A stretch of 18,795 nt of DNA from NCBI GenBank assembly GCA_964601085.1, contig CAZRLN010000051.1, forward strand, positions 1 through 18,795, in the 5' to 3' direction. The position numbers and the translations under genes are program-made. This DNA comes from UBA1444 sp964601085 (GTDB lineage Bacteria; Bacillota; Negativicutes; UBA1444). Below, in pieces: positions 17,401-18,795 of this stretch; position 1 is the first letter of the stretch; each line of letters begins with the position of its first letter. Under the pieces are notes generated by a model. The model was not told the DNA's origin. It worked only from the letters and a program-made list of their open reading frames with translations, and ran no database searches.

Positions 17401-18714
17401 ATGGCTGATGCGGGATTTAATCTCTGGTGGGGTTTGATCGGACTCTTGCCTCTGCTGTTGTACATTGTTCTGGTGTTGCGTGAGATGGATCCCCTGCCGG
17501 CCACGATCATTTGCGTGGTGCTTGGCGCCGTCATCAACGCCAAAAGCCTCGTGGCCATCGGCGCGGACTTGTCGAAGGCGATGGGGTCGTTTCTCGGTCT
17601 GGTGGGTCTGATCATCATGTTGGGCCGGGGGCTCGGCGAAGTGCTGTCGGAAACGAAAGTGGCCCACACGCTGGTGTATAAGATCATTTACGGGATCGGC
17701 GTCAACACCCAGAAGAAGGCGCTGCTCGGCATCATGATGGCGACGATGGTCATCGTCGGTCTGCTCGGAACGATGGCCGGCGGCGTGGCGATCATCGCGC
17801 CGATCGTGAATCCCATTGCCGCCGCCGTGGGGCTCACTCCCGCCGCGGTCGCGGTCTTGTACCAGTCGGTCGGCGAAGAAGCCCTGACCTTGGGGCCATT
17901 CACGCCGCCCGTCGTCACCCTGATCGGTCTCACCAAGCTCGATTATGGCACGATGCTGGTGACGGCGGCGATCCCGATCGCTTTCGTGACGCTGCTGGTG
18001 ACTTGGTTCATGGTGCAGCGGATCCAGCGCAGCACGGCGGAAAAAATGCCGGAAGGGGTGGCGGTGGGCAAGGAGATCGAGTCGTTCCAGCCGACGGATC
18101 ACAGCCGGCGGGCGACAACCACCTTCATCCTGATGTTCTCGGCGCTGATTGCCTATGGCATTTATATCAAGGCGGCGACTCCATTCGTGATCACCGTCAT
18201 GTTGAGCCTGTCGTTCGTAGTTGGCATGGTCGGCGGCATGAAATTCGAGGCGGTCTGCAAATCGATCGTCAAGGGCATGGCCGGCAATGTTGGACTTTAC
18301 TTGCTGTTCATTTTGCTGGAGCTATTTATTAAATATGTGGAAACGGCCGGCGGTTTCAAGGCTCTGACCTATTTATTGATGCCGCTCATCAACATCGGCG
18401 GCAAGGCCGCCGTGGTCATCGCCGGCGGAGCGATCGGCGCGTTCGGGATTTCCGGCGCGGTGGTCGGCGAACTGGTGACGCTGAACAAGATGTTCGCCGA
18501 ACTGCTGAAACAATACGACGTTTCTATGATCGCCTGGGCGGTGGCGCTGATCGTGGCGACCCGCGTCACGAACTTCATCATTCCCGGCAGCAACATGGTG
18601 GCGATGATGGGCTTCGCCCAGTCGAACAACCTGAAGGCGATGCTGCGCAACGGCGTGGTGGTGGCGGCGGCGCAGACGTTGTTGCTGATTGGTTACGCTA
18701 TCGTCTTCCGTTAA
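17401..18714 (+). CDS. Multi-pass ion-transporter-superfamily permease, probable importer for the cluster
   Basis: The 437-residue protein has about 11-12 membrane segments. It looks like two related halves, each with a re-entrant Gly-rich region: GLLGTMAGGVAIIAPIVNPIAAAVG with GEEALTLGPFTPP at 158-170, and GAFGISGAVVGELVTLNKMF with NFIIPGSNMVAMMGF. This is typical of the ion transporter (IT) superfamily of Na+- or H+-coupled carboxylate carriers. I cannot assign the exact family (NhaC-, GntP- or DcuC-like). The ATG follows GGAGGAGAGGG, which overlaps the stop of the deacylase gene, so both are translated from one message. Its position suggests it imports the deacylase substrate or exports a product. 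Confidence 0.8.
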   Translation: MADAGFNLWWGLIGLLPLLLYIVLVLREMDPLPATIICVVLGAVINAKSLVAIGADLSKAMGSFLGLVGLIIMLGRGLGEVLSETKVAHTLVYKIIYGIGVNTQKKALLGIMMATMVIVGLLGTMAGGVAIIAPIVNPIAAAVGLTPAAVAVLYQSVGEEALTLGPFTPPVVTLIGLTKLDYGTMLVTAAIPIAFVTLLVTWFMVQRIQRSTAEKMPEGVAVGKEIESFQPTDHSRRATTTFILMFSALIAYGIYIKAATPFVITVMLSLSFVVGMVGGMKFEAVCKSIVKGMAGNVGLYLLFILLELFIKYVETAGGFKALTYLLMPLINIGGKAAVVIAGGAIGAFGISGAVVGELVTLNKMFAELLKQYDVSMIAWAVALIVATRVTNFIIPGSNMVAMMGFAQSNNLKAMLRNGVVVAAAQTLLLIGYAIVFR

Positions 18715-18795
18715 AAAAAGCAGGCTGCCCATCAAGGCCCATCTACAGCGTCACGGATAGGTTTGCTTGCTGGCGTACCATTTAGTACGCGTCGC
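18715..18795. other. Window end: short direct repeat and hairpin, no complete gene
   Basis: After the transporter stop there is AAAAAAA followed by GCAGGCTGCCC, which looks like the left arm of a terminator whose matching arm is absent. GCCCATC is directly repeated at 18727-18733 and 18737-18743. A six-base-pair hairpin (GCGTAC 18773-18778 with GTACGC 18785-18790) sits at the very end. Two minus-strand frames are open to the window edge but are too short to call. Confidence 0.4.

Noticed and set aside
16822..18102. Long minus-strand open frame opposite the deacylase and transporter
   Set aside because: Low-complexity His/Arg/Asp-rich translation lying antisense to two genes with intact family motifs and good ribosome sites; typical GC-rich shadow.
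18751..18795. C-terminal end of a convergent minus-strand gene
   Set aside because: Two minus-strand frames are open to the edge for only 15-20 codons and neither shows a recognisable motif, so a gene cannot be called.

Overview
The window looks like chromosomal DNA from an anaerobic, GC-rich Firmicute, most likely a Negativicutes/Sporomusaceae-type bacterium. This is inferred from strong GGAGG ribosome sites, several TTG/GTG starts, many lipoprotein signals, a DUF3870 gene, and amino-acid fermentation-type enzymes. No taxonomic marker gene is present. Two runs of exactly 100 N (4341-4440, 13788-13887) are scaffold gaps. Each lies inside a real gene, and in both the reading frame shows that the true missing length is not 100 bases.

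Left part (minus strand, 1-9477), read from right to left. First comes a sensing operon: PhnD-like lipoprotein, NarX-type histidine kinase and LuxR-type response regulator, tightly overlapping and closed by a terminator at about 6356-6404. Next is an ABC importer operon: FbpA-like lipoprotein, ATPase A (broken by the gap), double-length FbpB-like permease and ATPase B, closed by a terminator at about 1420-1470. Last is a secreted amidohydrolase. The importer has two different ATPases around one fused permease, and ATPase B has an altered signature motif.

Middle (9478-13202). A b-type flavocytochrome of the ferric-reductase family diverges from the sensing operon. Facing it is a small minus-strand operon of a KTSC-domain protein and an MFS transporter. 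Diverging from that is a secreted glucosaminidase-domain protein with its own promoter and terminator.

Right part (plus strand, 13249-18714) is a D-amino-acid-type catabolic cluster: a PLP enzyme of the D-threonine aldolase/D-serine dehydratase fold (interrupted by the second gap), a DUF3870 protein, a DapB/2,4-diaminopentanoate dehydrogenase-like oxidoreductase, an N-acyl-D-amino-acid deacylase and a multi-pass transporter. A near-consensus promoter sits exactly on the DUF3870 stop codon. It is followed by a leader of about 150 nt with a hairpin and then a terminator-like hairpin with seven T, upstream of the dehydrogenase. This makes a candidate riboswitch or attenuator and the least explained element in the window. 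A plausible reading is uptake of an acylated D-amino acid or D-dipeptide, deacylation, then PLP- and NAD(P)-dependent breakdown. The substrate cannot be read from the sequence.
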